Assembly: GCF_900316895.1 (NCBI RefSeq)
Contig: NZ_ONER01000011.1
Location: 1 to 26,563, forward strand
Source of the DNA: an uncultured Methanobrevibacter sp.
GTDB lineage: Archaea; Methanobacteriota; Methanobacteria; Methanobacteriales; Methanobacteriaceae
Reading direction: 5' to 3'
Length of the DNA: 26,563 nt
The notes under the pieces are model-generated. The model ran no database searches, was not told the origin of the DNA, and was given only the letters and a program-made list of their open reading frames with translations. The number at the start of each line of letters is the position of its first letter. The first letter of the stretch is position 1. The position numbers and the translations under genes are program-made. This document shows, piece after piece, positions 15,492 to 24,119 of the stretch.

Positions 15492-18017
15492 ATGTTGGCT
15501 AAAAAAATTAATGCAAAATTAAAAAGAGCTTATTATTATTTTGGATTTGAAGAAGTGGCTGCCTATGAAAAAGTCAGAAAAAACATTGACATTCTATTAG
15601 AAAAGGCTGCTGACGAATCCGTATTAAATAAAGTAAAAGAACATGAGTCTGAAATTGAAGAATTTTTCAACACCTCTGAAAAAAGAGAAGATTCTGACTT
15701 TTTTGAAGCATTTGCTAAAGATGAACCTAGAAAATCCTGGGATAGTTATACAGATGATTTCCCTGAAGATATCTTTGCAGATGATGTAGAATCAGACGAC
15801 GCTGTCGAGCCTGTTGAGGACAATGGCGATGAAGGTGAAGTAGAACCTGTCGCTGAAGCCGCTGAAGATGAAGGTGAAATTGAACCTGAAACTGAAGAAG
15901 AAGAAAGCGAAGGTGAAATTGAACCTGACGAAGATGAAGGTGAAGTCGAACCTGTTATAGTTACAGACATTAATGTCATAGTCGTTGACAGGGAAAGTGA
16001 GCCTATAGAATCTGCTGTCATATCCCTAACTTCAGGAACAAGATTTGAAGGTTCAACCGGCAATGATGGAAAATGCATTATCAAAGAAGTGGCTTTAGGT
16101 GATTATTCAGTTCTCGTTAAAGCTGACGGCTTTAATGATTTCCATGGAAAATTCACTGTTTCAGATGATGATGAAGTTTTCAAAGTCATATTGACTAAAG
16201 AGATTATCACTACAAACAAAACCAAAATTTACATTAACGGTGAACTTTTAGGATACTGTGAAAACCCAGTTGAATTCACCCAAGAAATGAGAGAGAAAAG
16301 AAGAAATGGTGAAATCTCCTATGAAATGAACATCACTTATTATGAAGATAATGAGGAAATTTACATATTCAATGATCCTGGAAGAGCAAGAAGACCATTA
16401 ATCATTGTAAAAGATGGAGTTCCATTATTAAGAGAAGAGCATTTAAATAAAATTGCAAATGGAAAATTAAAATGGGATGATTTAATCAGTAAAGGTCTTG
16501 TTGAATATCTGGATGCTGAAGAAGAAGAAAATTCATACATCGCTATGAGTTTGGCTGAAATAAATGAAGAACATACTCACTTGGAAATCGACCCTGCTAC
16601 AATGTTAGGTATCTGTGCAGGTATCATTCCATTTTCAGATCACAACTCATCTCCAAGGAACACAATGGAAGCAGGTATGACAAAACAAGCATTAGGATTA
16701 TATGTCTCCAACTATGCATTACGTACTGATACCAGGGCACACCTATTGCACCATCCTCAAACTCCTATCGTTAAAACCCGTATTATCGATTCAACCAATT
16801 ATGATTTAAGACCATCCGGTCAGAACTTTGTAGTTGCATTGATGTCTTACGAAGGATATAACATGGAGGACGCAATGGTTATCAACAAAGGATCCCTTGA
16901 AAGAGGTCTTGCAAGGTCATCTTTCTTCAGGGCATATGACACTTCCGAAAAGAGATACGCAGGTGGTCAAGTAGACAGATTTGAAGTGCCTGACAAAAAC
17001 ATCAAAGGATACAGGTCCGAAGAGGCCTACAGAAACCTTGATGAAGACGGTGTCGTCAACCCTGAATCATATGTTGAATCCGGTGACGTATTAATCGGTA
17101 AAACCTCACCTCCTAGATTCCTTGAAGAGGACTTCGGTACCGTTGCTGACAGAAGAAGAGAAACTTCCGTAACTGTAAGACACGGTGAAAAAGGTATTGT
17201 TGATGCAGTATTATTATCCGAAACCGTTGAAGGTTCAAGATTAGCTAAAATCAGAGTAAGGGATACCAGACAACCTGAATTTGGTGACAAATTCGCATCA
17301 AGACACGGTCAGAAAGGGGTTGTCGGTTTAATTTTATCCCCTGAAGATGTGCCATTCACAGAATTCGGTGTCGTTCCTGATTTGATAGTTAACCCTCACG
17401 CGATTCCGTCCAGGATGTCCATCGGACAGGTATTGGAAATGGTCGCTGGTAAAGCAGGTTGTCTTGAAGGAGAACGTGTGGACGCAACTCCGTTCAACCA
17501 AACCCTTGAGGATGAAATCAAACAGCAACTTATTAATAACGGATTTGAATCTGCAGGATGTGAATCATTATACAATGGTGTAACCGGTGAAAGGTTGGAC
17601 GCTGAAATATTTGTAGGTGTAGCATATTATCAAAAATTACACCACATGACCACAGATAAGGTTTATGCACGTTCAAGAGGTCCAGTGCAAGTGCTTACAC
17701 GTCAGCCTACTGAAGGTAGAGCACGTGAAGGTGGTTTAAGATTCGGAGAGATGGAAAGAGACTGTCTTATTGCACACGGTGCTGCTTTAACCTTAAAGGA
17801 AAGACTTCTTGATGAATCTGACAAATATGAAGCAATCGTTTGTGAAAACTGTGGTATGTTGGCAGTTTATGACAAAAACAAAAATAAGAAATACTGTCCA
17901 ATCTGTGGAGATGTAGAAACATATCCTGTTGAAATTTCATACGCATTTAAATTATTATTAGACGAACTTAAGAGTTTATGTATTTTCCCTAAATTAGTTT
18001 TAGGAGACAAAGCATAA
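15492..18017 (+). CDS. rpoB1: DNA-directed RNA polymerase subunit B' with a ~240-residue N-terminal fusion
   Basis: Residues ~243-841 are a complete B' core (wall, hybrid-binding, clamp-linked C-terminus): KIYINGELLGYCENP, SYEGYNMEDAMVINKGSLERG, GDKFASRHGQKGVVGLI, the QPTEGRAREGGLRFGEMERD region and a zinc site at Cys784, Cys787, Cys802 and Cys805. The first ~240 residues are not part of any B' I know: 1-75 charged and helical, 76-155 strongly acidic with four EGE(V/I)EP repeats, 157-234 resembling a carboxypeptidase-regulatory-like beta domain. The frame is uninterrupted. GGAGGTGA at 15483-15490 serves ATG 15492 or, with better spacing, TTG 15495 (giving MAKKINAKL). The only in-frame start near the junction (TTG 16191) has no ribosome binding site. 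The core identity is certain; the extension's role is unknown. Confidence 0.96.
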   Translation: MLAKKINAKLKRAYYYFGFEEVAAYEKVRKNIDILLEKAADESVLNKVKEHESEIEEFFNTSEKREDSDFFEAFAKDEPRKSWDSYTDDFPEDIFADDVESDDAVEPVEDNGDEGEVEPVAEAAEDEGEIEPETEEEESEGEIEPDEDEGEVEPVIVTDINVIVVDRESEPIESAVISLTSGTRFEGSTGNDGKCIIKEVALGDYSVLVKADGFNDFHGKFTVSDDDEVFKVILTKEIITTNKTKIYINGELLGYCENPVEFTQEMREKRRNGEISYEMNITYYEDNEEIYIFNDPGRARRPLIIVKDGVPLLREEHLNKIANGKLKWDDLISKGLVEYLDAEEEENSYIAMSLAEINEEHTHLEIDPATMLGICAGIIPFSDHNSSPRNTMEAGMTKQALGLYVSNYALRTDTRAHLLHHPQTPIVKTRIIDSTNYDLRPSGQNFVVALMSYEGYNMEDAMVINKGSLERGLARSSFFRAYDTSEKRYAGGQVDRFEVPDKNIKGYRSEEAYRNLDEDGVVNPESYVESGDVLIGKTSPPRFLEEDFGTVADRRRETSVTVRHGEKGIVDAVLLSETVEGSRLAKIRVRDTRQPEFGDKFASRHGQKGVVGLILSPEDVPFTEFGVVPDLIVNPHAIPSRMSIGQVLEMVAGKAGCLEGERVDATPFNQTLEDEIKQQLINNGFESAGCESLYNGVTGERLDAEIFVGVAYYQKLHHMTTDKVYARSRGPVQVLTRQPTEGRAREGGLRFGEMERDCLIAHGAALTLKERLLDESDKYEAIVCENCGMLAVYDKNKNKKYCPICGDVETYPVEISYAFKLLLDELKSLCIFPKLVLGDKA
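15828..15956 (+). repeat. Acidic EGE(V/I)EP repeat block within the rpoB1 extension
   Basis: Residues 113-155 of the rpoB1 product contain four copies of an (D/S)EGE(V/I)EP unit separated by Glu/Asp-rich linkers. At DNA level the units read GAAGGTGAA(A/G)T(T/A/C)GAACCT, so they look like recent tandem duplication or slippage products. Confidence 0.75.
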
Positions 18018-18041
18018 TTACAGTTATAAAGGAGCCAATAC

Positions 18042-20825
18042 ATGAAAGGATTTATAAAAAAAATAGAACAAATCAACTTTGGGCTAATGTCTCCTGAAGA
18101 TATTCGTGCTATGTCTGTTGTGACTGTTGAAACTCCAGATACCTATGAGGATGATGGGTTCCCTATTGATAAAGGTTTGATGGATCCTCGTTTAGGTGTT
18201 ATCGACCCAAGTTTAGTATGTAGGACTTGCGGTTTCAGAGGTGGAGACTGTCAAGGACATTTCGGTAGTATTGAACTTGCAAGACCAGTTATTCACATTG
18301 GTTTTGGTGATGTTATTCACAAAATACTACGTTCTACCTGTAATGAATGTGGTCGTATTCTTTTAAACGATGAACAAATTGAATACTTCACTGAAAAAAT
18401 TAATGAAGCGATGGATAGCCGTGAAAGTTTAAACGCTATTCTAAAAGAAGTTTACAGAGTCGCCAAAAGGGAATTAAAACAAATGCCTGAAGACCCTGAT
18501 GAGGAAATTGACATGAAATATTGCTGCCCTCACTGTGGTGCACCTCAGGAAGCTATCCTTTTGGATAAACCTGTAACTATCCGTCAAGGGGATTATAAGT
18601 TAACAGCTTCTGAAGTTCGTGAAAGACTTGAAAAAATCACTGATGAAGATTCATTTGTTTTAGGAGTAAACCCTGAAGTTGCAAGACCAGAATGGTTAGT
18701 ATTGACTGTTTTACCAGTTCCTCCTGTAACTGTAAGACCTTCAATTACTCTTGATACTGGTGAACGTTCAGAAGACGACTTGACTCACAAATTAGTTGAT
18801 ATTTTACGTATTAATCAAAGATTACTTGAAAATATGGAAGCTGGTGCTCCACAATTGATTGTAGAAGACTTATGGGAATTGTTACAGTACCACGTTACCA
18901 CTTACTTTGACAATGAAGCCAGTGGTGTTCCTCCTGCAAGACACAGGTCAGGAAGGCCTTTAAAAACATTGACTCAAAGGTTGAAAGGTAAGGAAGGACG
19001 TTTCAGATCCAACTTATCAGGTAAACGTGTAAACTTCTCAGCACGTACTGTTATTTCACCTGACCCTAACATCAGTATCAACGAGGTCGGTGTTCCTGAA
19101 ATGATTGCAAAAGAAGTCACTGTACCTGTATATGTAAACGAATGGAACATTGAAGAAATGAAGCAATGCATTAAGAATGGTCCTGACGTTCACCCTGGTG
19201 CAAACTACGTAATCAGAAACGACGGAAGAAAAATAAGAGTGCGCAACGAAGAAACCATTGAGTTGATCTTGGAGCAACTGGAACCAGGTTTCATTGTAGA
19301 AAGACACCTCAAAGATGGGGATATGGTATTGTTCAACCGTCAGCCATCTTTGCACAGAATGAGTATGATGGCACACGAAGTAAGGGTACTTCCTTACAAG
19401 ACTTTCAGATTAAACCTCTGTGTCTGCCCTCCATACAATGCAGATTTCGACGGAGACGAAATGAACATGCACGTATTCCAGACTGACGAATCCAGAGCGG
19501 AAGCAAAATCACTGATGCGTGTACAGGAACACATTTTATCTCCAAGGTTTGGAGGACCTATTATTGGTGCTATTCACGACCACATTAGTGGTGCATACTT
19601 ATTGACCCGTGACGGTGTCGAATTCACAGAAGAACAAGCTTTACAGATTATCAGAAAATCCCACCTTGAATTGCCAATATTTAAAGGAGGGCAATGGGTT
19701 TTAAAAACAAACCATGACTTGAAACCTGATATGGAAGTTCCTCATGATATTGAAGAGTCATATATCTATAAGGAAAAAGGTGAAAAGTGGACTGGTAAAG
19801 AATTGTTCTCATTATTATTGCCAAACGATTTAAACTTATCTTATAAGGCTGAAATTTCCAAATGTCCTGTAGTATACCCTATAGAGGATGAGACTGTTGT
19901 AATCAAAAACGGAATTCTTGTTCAGGGTGTAATTGATGAATCAGCTTACGGTTCATTCTCAGGAAAAATCTTAGATAAGATTGTTAAGGAATACGGTCCT
20001 GGAAGAGCAAAAGAATTCTTAGACAGGTCAACTGACCTTGCTATATGTGGAATCATGAAAACAGGAATTACAACATCCTTAAACGATGAGGAAATTCCTG
20101 AAGAAGCTCAAGATCGTATTAATGAGCACTTAGAGAAAAAGATGGCTGAAGTAGATAAACTTGTTGAATCTTATGAAGAAGGATATCTCCAAGCATTGCC
20201 TGGTAGAAGCCTTGAAGAGACTTTAGAGATGAAGATCATGCAGGTTCTCGGGGAAGCTAGGGATATGTCCGGTAGTATTGCTGAAAACTATCTTACCATG
20301 GGTAAACAGTCTGATGACGACCCATATGACCATGTGATGGCAGTTGAAAACCACTCTGTAGTAATGGCACGTACCGGTGCAAGGGCATCCATGCTGAACC
20401 TTACTCAGATTACTGCTTGTGTAGGACAACAGGCGGTTAGGGGTGGACGTATCGAAAGAGGATACCTCAACAGAACATTACCTCACTTCAAAAAAGGTGA
20501 GTTAGGGGCAAAAGCTAAAGGATTTGTACACTCAAGTTACAAATCAGGTCTTGACCCAATCGAATTCTTTTTCCACGCTATGGGAGGAAGAGAAGGTCTT
20601 GTAGATACAGCGATTCGTACCGCACAATCTGGTTACATGCAAAGAAGACTAGTAAACGCTCTGCAAGATTTACAAGTAAAACCATCCGGACTTGTCACTG
20701 ATAACCAGGGCAATGTTATCCAAACCATGTTTGGAGAAGATGGTGTTGATCCAGCTAAATCAGACTTTGGTAAACCAGCTGATTTAAACAAACTCATTGA
20801 TGAAATAAGAATGGAAGGTAAGTAG
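18042..20825 (+). CDS. rpoA1: DNA-directed RNA polymerase subunit A' (N-terminal part of A)
   Basis: The 927-residue catalytic subunit (beta'/Rpb1 N-terminal part) contains the active-site Mg motif NADFDGD at 466-472. Clamp zinc ligands include Cys60, Cys63, Cys70 and His73, with further Cys100/Cys103 and CCPHC (161-165). GRFRSNLSGKRVNFSARTVISPDPN is the conserved lid/rudder-proximal segment, FNRQPSLHRMSMMAH follows, and the bridge helix lies in the C-terminal MGGREGLVDTAIRTAQSGYMQRRL. The length is some tens of residues above the ~880 typical of archaeal A', with no single obvious inserted domain. A ribosome binding site (GGAG) precedes ATG 18042. The stop TAG is followed by GTG, making AGGTG for rpoA2. 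Confidence 0.97.
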   Translation: MKGFIKKIEQINFGLMSPEDIRAMSVVTVETPDTYEDDGFPIDKGLMDPRLGVIDPSLVCRTCGFRGGDCQGHFGSIELARPVIHIGFGDVIHKILRSTCNECGRILLNDEQIEYFTEKINEAMDSRESLNAILKEVYRVAKRELKQMPEDPDEEIDMKYCCPHCGAPQEAILLDKPVTIRQGDYKLTASEVRERLEKITDEDSFVLGVNPEVARPEWLVLTVLPVPPVTVRPSITLDTGERSEDDLTHKLVDILRINQRLLENMEAGAPQLIVEDLWELLQYHVTTYFDNEASGVPPARHRSGRPLKTLTQRLKGKEGRFRSNLSGKRVNFSARTVISPDPNISINEVGVPEMIAKEVTVPVYVNEWNIEEMKQCIKNGPDVHPGANYVIRNDGRKIRVRNEETIELILEQLEPGFIVERHLKDGDMVLFNRQPSLHRMSMMAHEVRVLPYKTFRLNLCVCPPYNADFDGDEMNMHVFQTDESRAEAKSLMRVQEHILSPRFGGPIIGAIHDHISGAYLLTRDGVEFTEEQALQIIRKSHLELPIFKGGQWVLKTNHDLKPDMEVPHDIEESYIYKEKGEKWTGKELFSLLLPNDLNLSYKAEISKCPVVYPIEDETVVIKNGILVQGVIDESAYGSFSGKILDKIVKEYGPGRAKEFLDRSTDLAICGIMKTGITTSLNDEEIPEEAQDRINEHLEKKMAEVDKLVESYEEGYLQALPGRSLEETLEMKIMQVLGEARDMSGSIAENYLTMGKQSDDDPYDHVMAVENHSVVMARTGARASMLNLTQITACVGQQAVRGGRIERGYLNRTLPHFKKGELGAKAKGFVHSSYKSGLDPIEFFFHAMGGREGLVDTAIRTAQSGYMQRRLVNALQDLQVKPSGLVTDNQGNVIQTMFGEDGVDPAKSDFGKPADLNKLIDEIRMEGK

Positions 20826-20833
20826 GTGTAACT

Positions 20834-22021
20834 ATGGATGATATTGAAGCAAAAGTAATTGAAACTATTACTCAACTAAATGATGAAGAAAATTTAGACA
20901 TCGATTTTCCAGAAAGTTATATCGAAGATTTGTCAAAAGCATATGTTAAGAATGATTTGACTGATGACGAATTAACTCAACTTATCAGAAAGCTCAAAAT
21001 GGCCTATGACCGAGCTCACGTTGAAGCTGGCGAGGCTGTTGGAACAGTAGCTGCACAATCTGTTGGTGAACCGGGTACTCAGATGACTATGCGTACTTTT
21101 CACTATGCAGGGGTAACTGAGTTAAACGTAACATTAGGTCTTCCAAGGCTTATTGAAATCGTTGACGCAAGAAAAGAAATTGCTACTCCAACTATGGACA
21201 TTTATTTTGATGAAGAAAGACGTGATGATGAAGAATTTGTAAGAACTTTAGCTAATCAAATTGGTAAAAGTACTGTAAATGATATTATCTCTGACTTCAA
21301 TTTAAATTATGGAACTATGGAAGTTGAAGCAGTTTTAGATTCTAAAAAAATAGAAGAGAAAAGATTAGACAGGGAAGAAATTAATGCTGCTATTGAAAAG
21401 GCTTTCAAAAAGGCCGACATTAAAGGCGATAGGATTATTGTTCCTTCCTCTAAATCTGATAAATCTGATTCAAAATTTGAAATTCGTGAACTTCGTCTGT
21501 TAGCGGACAAGGTTCGTGACTTGCAAATCAGTGGTATAAAAGGTATCGGTAAAGTAATTATTCGTCGTGATGAGGAATGGATTATCCATACCGAAGGATC
21601 AAACCTTAAGGAAATCCTTGATATGGACGGTATCGACCACGTTAGAACCACTACAAACAACATTCATGAAATCGGTGAGGTTTTAGGTATTGAAGCGGCT
21701 CGTCAATCTATCATTAACGAAGCACAGAATACCCTTTCCGAACAGGGTCTTAGTGTAGACGTAAGGCATATCATGCTTGTTGCAGACATCATGACTTCAG
21801 AAGGTACAGTAAAATCAATCGGAAGACATGGTATCAGTGGTGAAAAATCAAGTGTATTAGCTCGTGCAGCTTTTGAAGAAACCGGTAAACATCTGCTTCA
21901 TGCAAGTATACGCGGTGAAGTTGATGATTTAACAGGTATCATCGAAAATATTATTATTGGACAACCAATACCTCTTGGTACCGGATCTGTCGGTGTCAAA
22001 ATGGATTATAAAAATGAATAG
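20834..22021 (+). CDS. rpoA2: DNA-directed RNA polymerase subunit A'' (C-terminal part of A)
   Basis: The 395-residue C-terminal part of beta'/Rpb1 carries the trigger loop: AVGTVAAQSVGEPGTQMTMR (68-87), then TFHYAGVTELNVTLGLPRLIEIVDARKE. The remainder includes jaw and cleft segments (DIMTSEGTVKSIGRHGISGEKSSVLARAAFEET) and ends in the conserved IIGQPIPLGTGSV. The start follows AGGTG that overlaps the rpoA1 stop, and the stop TAG itself begins the GGAGG used by the next gene, so the chain is tightly coupled. Confidence 0.97.
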   Translation: MDDIEAKVIETITQLNDEENLDIDFPESYIEDLSKAYVKNDLTDDELTQLIRKLKMAYDRAHVEAGEAVGTVAAQSVGEPGTQMTMRTFHYAGVTELNVTLGLPRLIEIVDARKEIATPTMDIYFDEERRDDEEFVRTLANQIGKSTVNDIISDFNLNYGTMEVEAVLDSKKIEEKRLDREEINAAIEKAFKKADIKGDRIIVPSSKSDKSDSKFEIRELRLLADKVRDLQISGIKGIGKVIIRRDEEWIIHTEGSNLKEILDMDGIDHVRTTTNNIHEIGEVLGIEAARQSIINEAQNTLSEQGLSVDVRHIMLVADIMTSEGTVKSIGRHGISGEKSSVLARAAFEETGKHLLHASIRGEVDDLTGIIENIIIGQPIPLGTGSVGVKMDYKNE

Positions 22022-22032
22022 GAGGCTAGATG

Positions 22033-22329
22033 ATGGACGTAGATAGAGGAATCAGGGTTGCTGTTGACACTGGAGATGTGACATTAGGCTCTGAAAAATC
22101 AATTCAATCTTTAAAATTAGGAAAAGGTCAACTTGTAGTTGTTGCAAGTAACGCTCCTAAAGAAATTCTTGAAGATGTTGAATATTATGCAAATCTTTCC
22201 GAAATTCCATCCTTAGTATACGATGGAACTAGTGTAGATTTGGGTTCTGTTTGTGGTAAACCTTTTACTGTTGCTACATTAATCGTAAACGATCCAGGAG
22301 ATTCTACAATATTAGACGATTTGAGGTAG
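22033..22329 (+). CDS. rpl30e: 50S ribosomal protein L30e
   Basis: This member of the L7Ae/L30e RNA-binding superfamily has 98 residues from the second of two consecutive ATGs (22030 and 22033). GGAGG at 22021-22025 is 4 nt from the first and 7 nt from the second, so the second is favoured. Family features: GIRVAVDTGDVTLGSEKSIQ, KLGKGQLVVVASNAPKE, a YYANLSEIP segment and a C-terminal VATLIVNDPGDS. Its place between rpoA2 and nusA is conserved across Euryarchaeota. Confidence 0.94.
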   Translation: MDVDRGIRVAVDTGDVTLGSEKSIQSLKLGKGQLVVVASNAPKEILEDVEYYANLSEIPSLVYDGTSVDLGSVCGKPFTVATLIVNDPGDSTILDDLR

Positions 22330-22335
22330 ATTTAA

Positions 22336-22767
22336 GTGTCTATTAAATTCAGTGCAAATGAAATTAGATTCATAGCTCTTTTCGAAAATATGACTGGGGC
22401 AATGGTAAAAGATTGCATTATCGATGATGAACATGGAAAGGTCACATTCGTTGTTAAGAATGGTGACATGGGACTTGCAATCGGTAAAGGTGGAAGTTCC
22501 GTATCTAAAGTTCAAAGGGCAGTTGATAAGGGTATTGAAATTGTAGAATTGGATGATGATCCAATACAATTTATTAAAAATTGTTTATCTCCTGCTAAAC
22601 TACAATCTGTTAAGATTTCTCAAAAGCAATCAGGCGAGAAAATAGCTATTGTTACAGCAGACAATACCAACAAACGTATTGCTATCGGTAAAAACGGAAT
22701 CAATATTGAAAGAGCTAAATTATTAGCTGATAGACAACATAATATTGATAACATTATTTTAAAATAG
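22336..22767 (+). CDS. nusA: NusA-like transcription factor with two KH domains
   Basis: The archaeal NusA homologue has 143 residues and only the two KH RNA-binding domains. It lacks the bacterial RNA polymerase-binding N-terminal and S1 domains. KH GxxG loops are at 50-53 (IGKGG) and 118-121 (IGKNG). The start is GTG 22336, with GAGGT (22323-22327) overlapping the rpl30e stop. Clustering with polymerase genes supports a role in transcription elongation/termination or rRNA metabolism, though the exact activity in archaea is not settled. A hairpin terminator overlaps its stop codon. Confidence 0.94.
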   Translation: MSIKFSANEIRFIALFENMTGAMVKDCIIDDEHGKVTFVVKNGDMGLAIGKGGSSVSKVQRAVDKGIEIVELDDDPIQFIKNCLSPAKLQSVKISQKQSGEKIAIVTADNTNKRIAIGKNGINIERAKLLADRQHNIDNIILK

Positions 22768-22800
22768 CTTTCGGGCTATTTTATTTAATTTATTTTTTTT
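22761..22800 (+). terminator. Hairpin/T-tract terminator at the end of the RNA polymerase cluster
   Basis: AAAATAGC (22761-22768) pairs perfectly with GCTATTTT (22775-22782) over a TTTCGG loop and overlaps the nusA stop codon. Several T-runs follow, including an eight-T stretch ending at 22800. Confidence 0.7.
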
Positions 22801-23091
22801 AAAAAATACTTTTTTTTATTTTTATTATATAAGAAATACATACCTTTATAAAGGGGTATCTATATATATTTAACATAAGATATCTGCACTTTTTAAAACA
22901 TGACTATGTGTGCTTTTTGTCTATGTTTGAATTTCATTTCAAGATATCTTCTTTTAGATGATGTAAATTATCTAAATTATTAATTATACTGATTTATATC
23001 TTTGAATTTAGATTGTACTATAGGCTATAGTATAAATCGCAGCGGTGGATTCATAGATATGCTTTTTAACAAAAAATTCGAGGAAAAAAAT
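22768..23091. other. 324-bp nusA-rps12 intergenic region
   Basis: It holds the nusA terminator, a CCTTTATAAAGG palindrome near 22843-22854, a TATA-like CTATATATATTTA near 22860, the AACATAAGAT block (22872-22900), and the TACTATA-GGC-TATAGTA inverted repeat with an overlapping TATAAAT (23016-23037). The rps12 frame happens to stay open back to 23002, but conserved uS12 proteins start at MPGLFAA, so that stretch is taken as leader. Confidence 0.6.
23016..23037 (+). promoter_or_regulatory. Candidate rps12 operon promoter with overlapping inverted repeat
   Basis: TACTATA (23016-23022) and TATAGTA (23026-23032) form a perfect 7-bp inverted repeat, and TATAAAT (23031-23037) runs out of its right arm. 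A start near 23060 would leave a short leader with GAGGA (23080-23084). Competing TATA-like sequences lie at about 22860 and 22992, so which promoter is used is uncertain. Confidence 0.4.
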
Positions 23092-23517
23092 ATGCCAGGA
23101 CTTTTTGCTGCAAAAAAACTTAAAAGAAATAGACAAAATTTTAAGTGGAAAGACGTAGATTATAAAAGGAGAGCTTTAAGGTTAGACGTTAAAGCAGATC
23201 CTTTGGAAGGAGCTCCTCAAGCAAGAGGAATCGTAATTGAGAAAGTAGGGATAGAAGCAAAACAACCTAACTCTGCTATTCGTAAATGTGTTCGTGTTCA
23301 GTTAATCAAAAACGGTAAACAATTAACTGCTTTCGCACCAGGTGACGGAGCTATCGGATTTATCGATGAACACGATGAAGTGATGATTGAAGGAATCGGT
23401 GGACCATCCGGAAGATCCATGGGAGATATTCCTGGAGTCCGTTGGAAAGTTTCCAAAGTTAATAACGTAGCTTTATCAGAAATGGTAAGTGGAAAAATAG
23501 AAAAACCTGTAAGATAA
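23092..23517 (+). CDS. rps12: 30S ribosomal protein S12 (uS12)
   Basis: The decoding-centre protein uS12 has 141 residues from ATG 23092 (MPGLFAAKKLKRNRQNFKW), the normal archaeal length and N-terminus. GAGGA lies 7 nt upstream. The strongly conserved segments KQPNSAIRKCVRVQLIKNGK and the PGVRWKVSKVNN-type tail are present. The frame is open 30 codons further upstream but that part has no similarity to uS12. First gene of the str-like cluster. Confidence 0.97.
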   Translation: MPGLFAAKKLKRNRQNFKWKDVDYKRRALRLDVKADPLEGAPQARGIVIEKVGIEAKQPNSAIRKCVRVQLIKNGKQLTAFAPGDGAIGFIDEHDEVMIEGIGGPSGRSMGDIPGVRWKVSKVNNVALSEMVSGKIEKPVR

Positions 23518-23530
23518 GGTGGTTATATTT

Positions 23531-24091
23531 ATGAGTAAATTATTTGGCAAATGGGATCTCGATGAAGTAAAAGTTGAGGACTTAGGTTTAGTAAAATATA
23601 TCTGCTTAGATGAAACTTTAGTTCCACATACTTCTGGTAGACATGTAAAAAGACAATTCGCAAAATCTAAAGTATCAATTGTTGAAAGGTTAATGAACAA
23701 AATCATGAGAACCCATCTCAACTCAGGTAAGAAAAATAAAGCTTACAACATAGTTAAAGATGCTTTAGAAATCATTAATAAAAGAACTAAAAAGAATCCT
23801 GTTCAAGTTTTAGTTACTGCAGTTGAAAACACTGCACCTCGTGAAGAAACTACTCGTATCAAATACGGTGGTATTGGATACCAAGTTGCTGTGGACATCT
23901 CTCCACAAAGAAGAGTAGACCTTTCATTAGGATTTTTAACTAGAGGTACTTTACAATCTTCATTCAAAAACAGAAAATCTGTTGCTGAATGTTTAGCTGA
24001 CGAATTAATCCTTGCATCTGAAGAAGATTCAAGAAGTTTCGCTTTACAAAAAGCTGAAGAGAAAGAAAGAGTTGCTAAAGCAGCGCACTAA
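23531..24091 (+). CDS. rps7: 30S ribosomal protein S7 (uS7)
   Basis: uS7 binds the 3' major domain of 16S rRNA and organises the small-subunit head. From ATG 23531 it has 186 residues. The conserved core is visible: VSIVERLMNKIMRTHLNSGKKNKAYNIV, NPVQVLVTAVENTAPREETTRIKYGGIGYQVAVDISPQRR and a helical C-terminus. The frame opens at GTG 23519, but that is inside the AAGGTGG ribosome binding site which overlaps the rps12 stop, so the ATG is used. Confidence 0.97.
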   Translation: MSKLFGKWDLDEVKVEDLGLVKYICLDETLVPHTSGRHVKRQFAKSKVSIVERLMNKIMRTHLNSGKKNKAYNIVKDALEIINKRTKKNPVQVLVTAVENTAPREETTRIKYGGIGYQVAVDISPQRRVDLSLGFLTRGTLQSSFKNRKSVAECLADELILASEEDSRSFALQKAEEKERVAKAAH

Positions 24092-24119
24092 TCATATAAT
24101 ATTTAATTAGGTGGTTATT

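Noticed and set aside
15746..16084. Long antisense frame (Ser/Thr/Pro-rich) opposite the acidic repeats of rpoB1
   Set aside because: Ser-rich open frames arise automatically opposite GAA/GAT-rich repeats; no ribosome binding site or promoter is seen.
18042..20825. Inserted domain in A' suggested by its 927-residue length
   Set aside because: The extra length seems spread over variable regions of a continuous, well-conserved protein; without an alignment no discrete insertion can be defined.
23002..23091. 30-residue N-terminal extension of uS12 from TTG 23002
   Set aside because: Archaeal uS12 begins at MPGLFAAKKLKR; the upstream part contains the promoter-like inverted repeat, and GAGGA lies correctly before ATG 23092.
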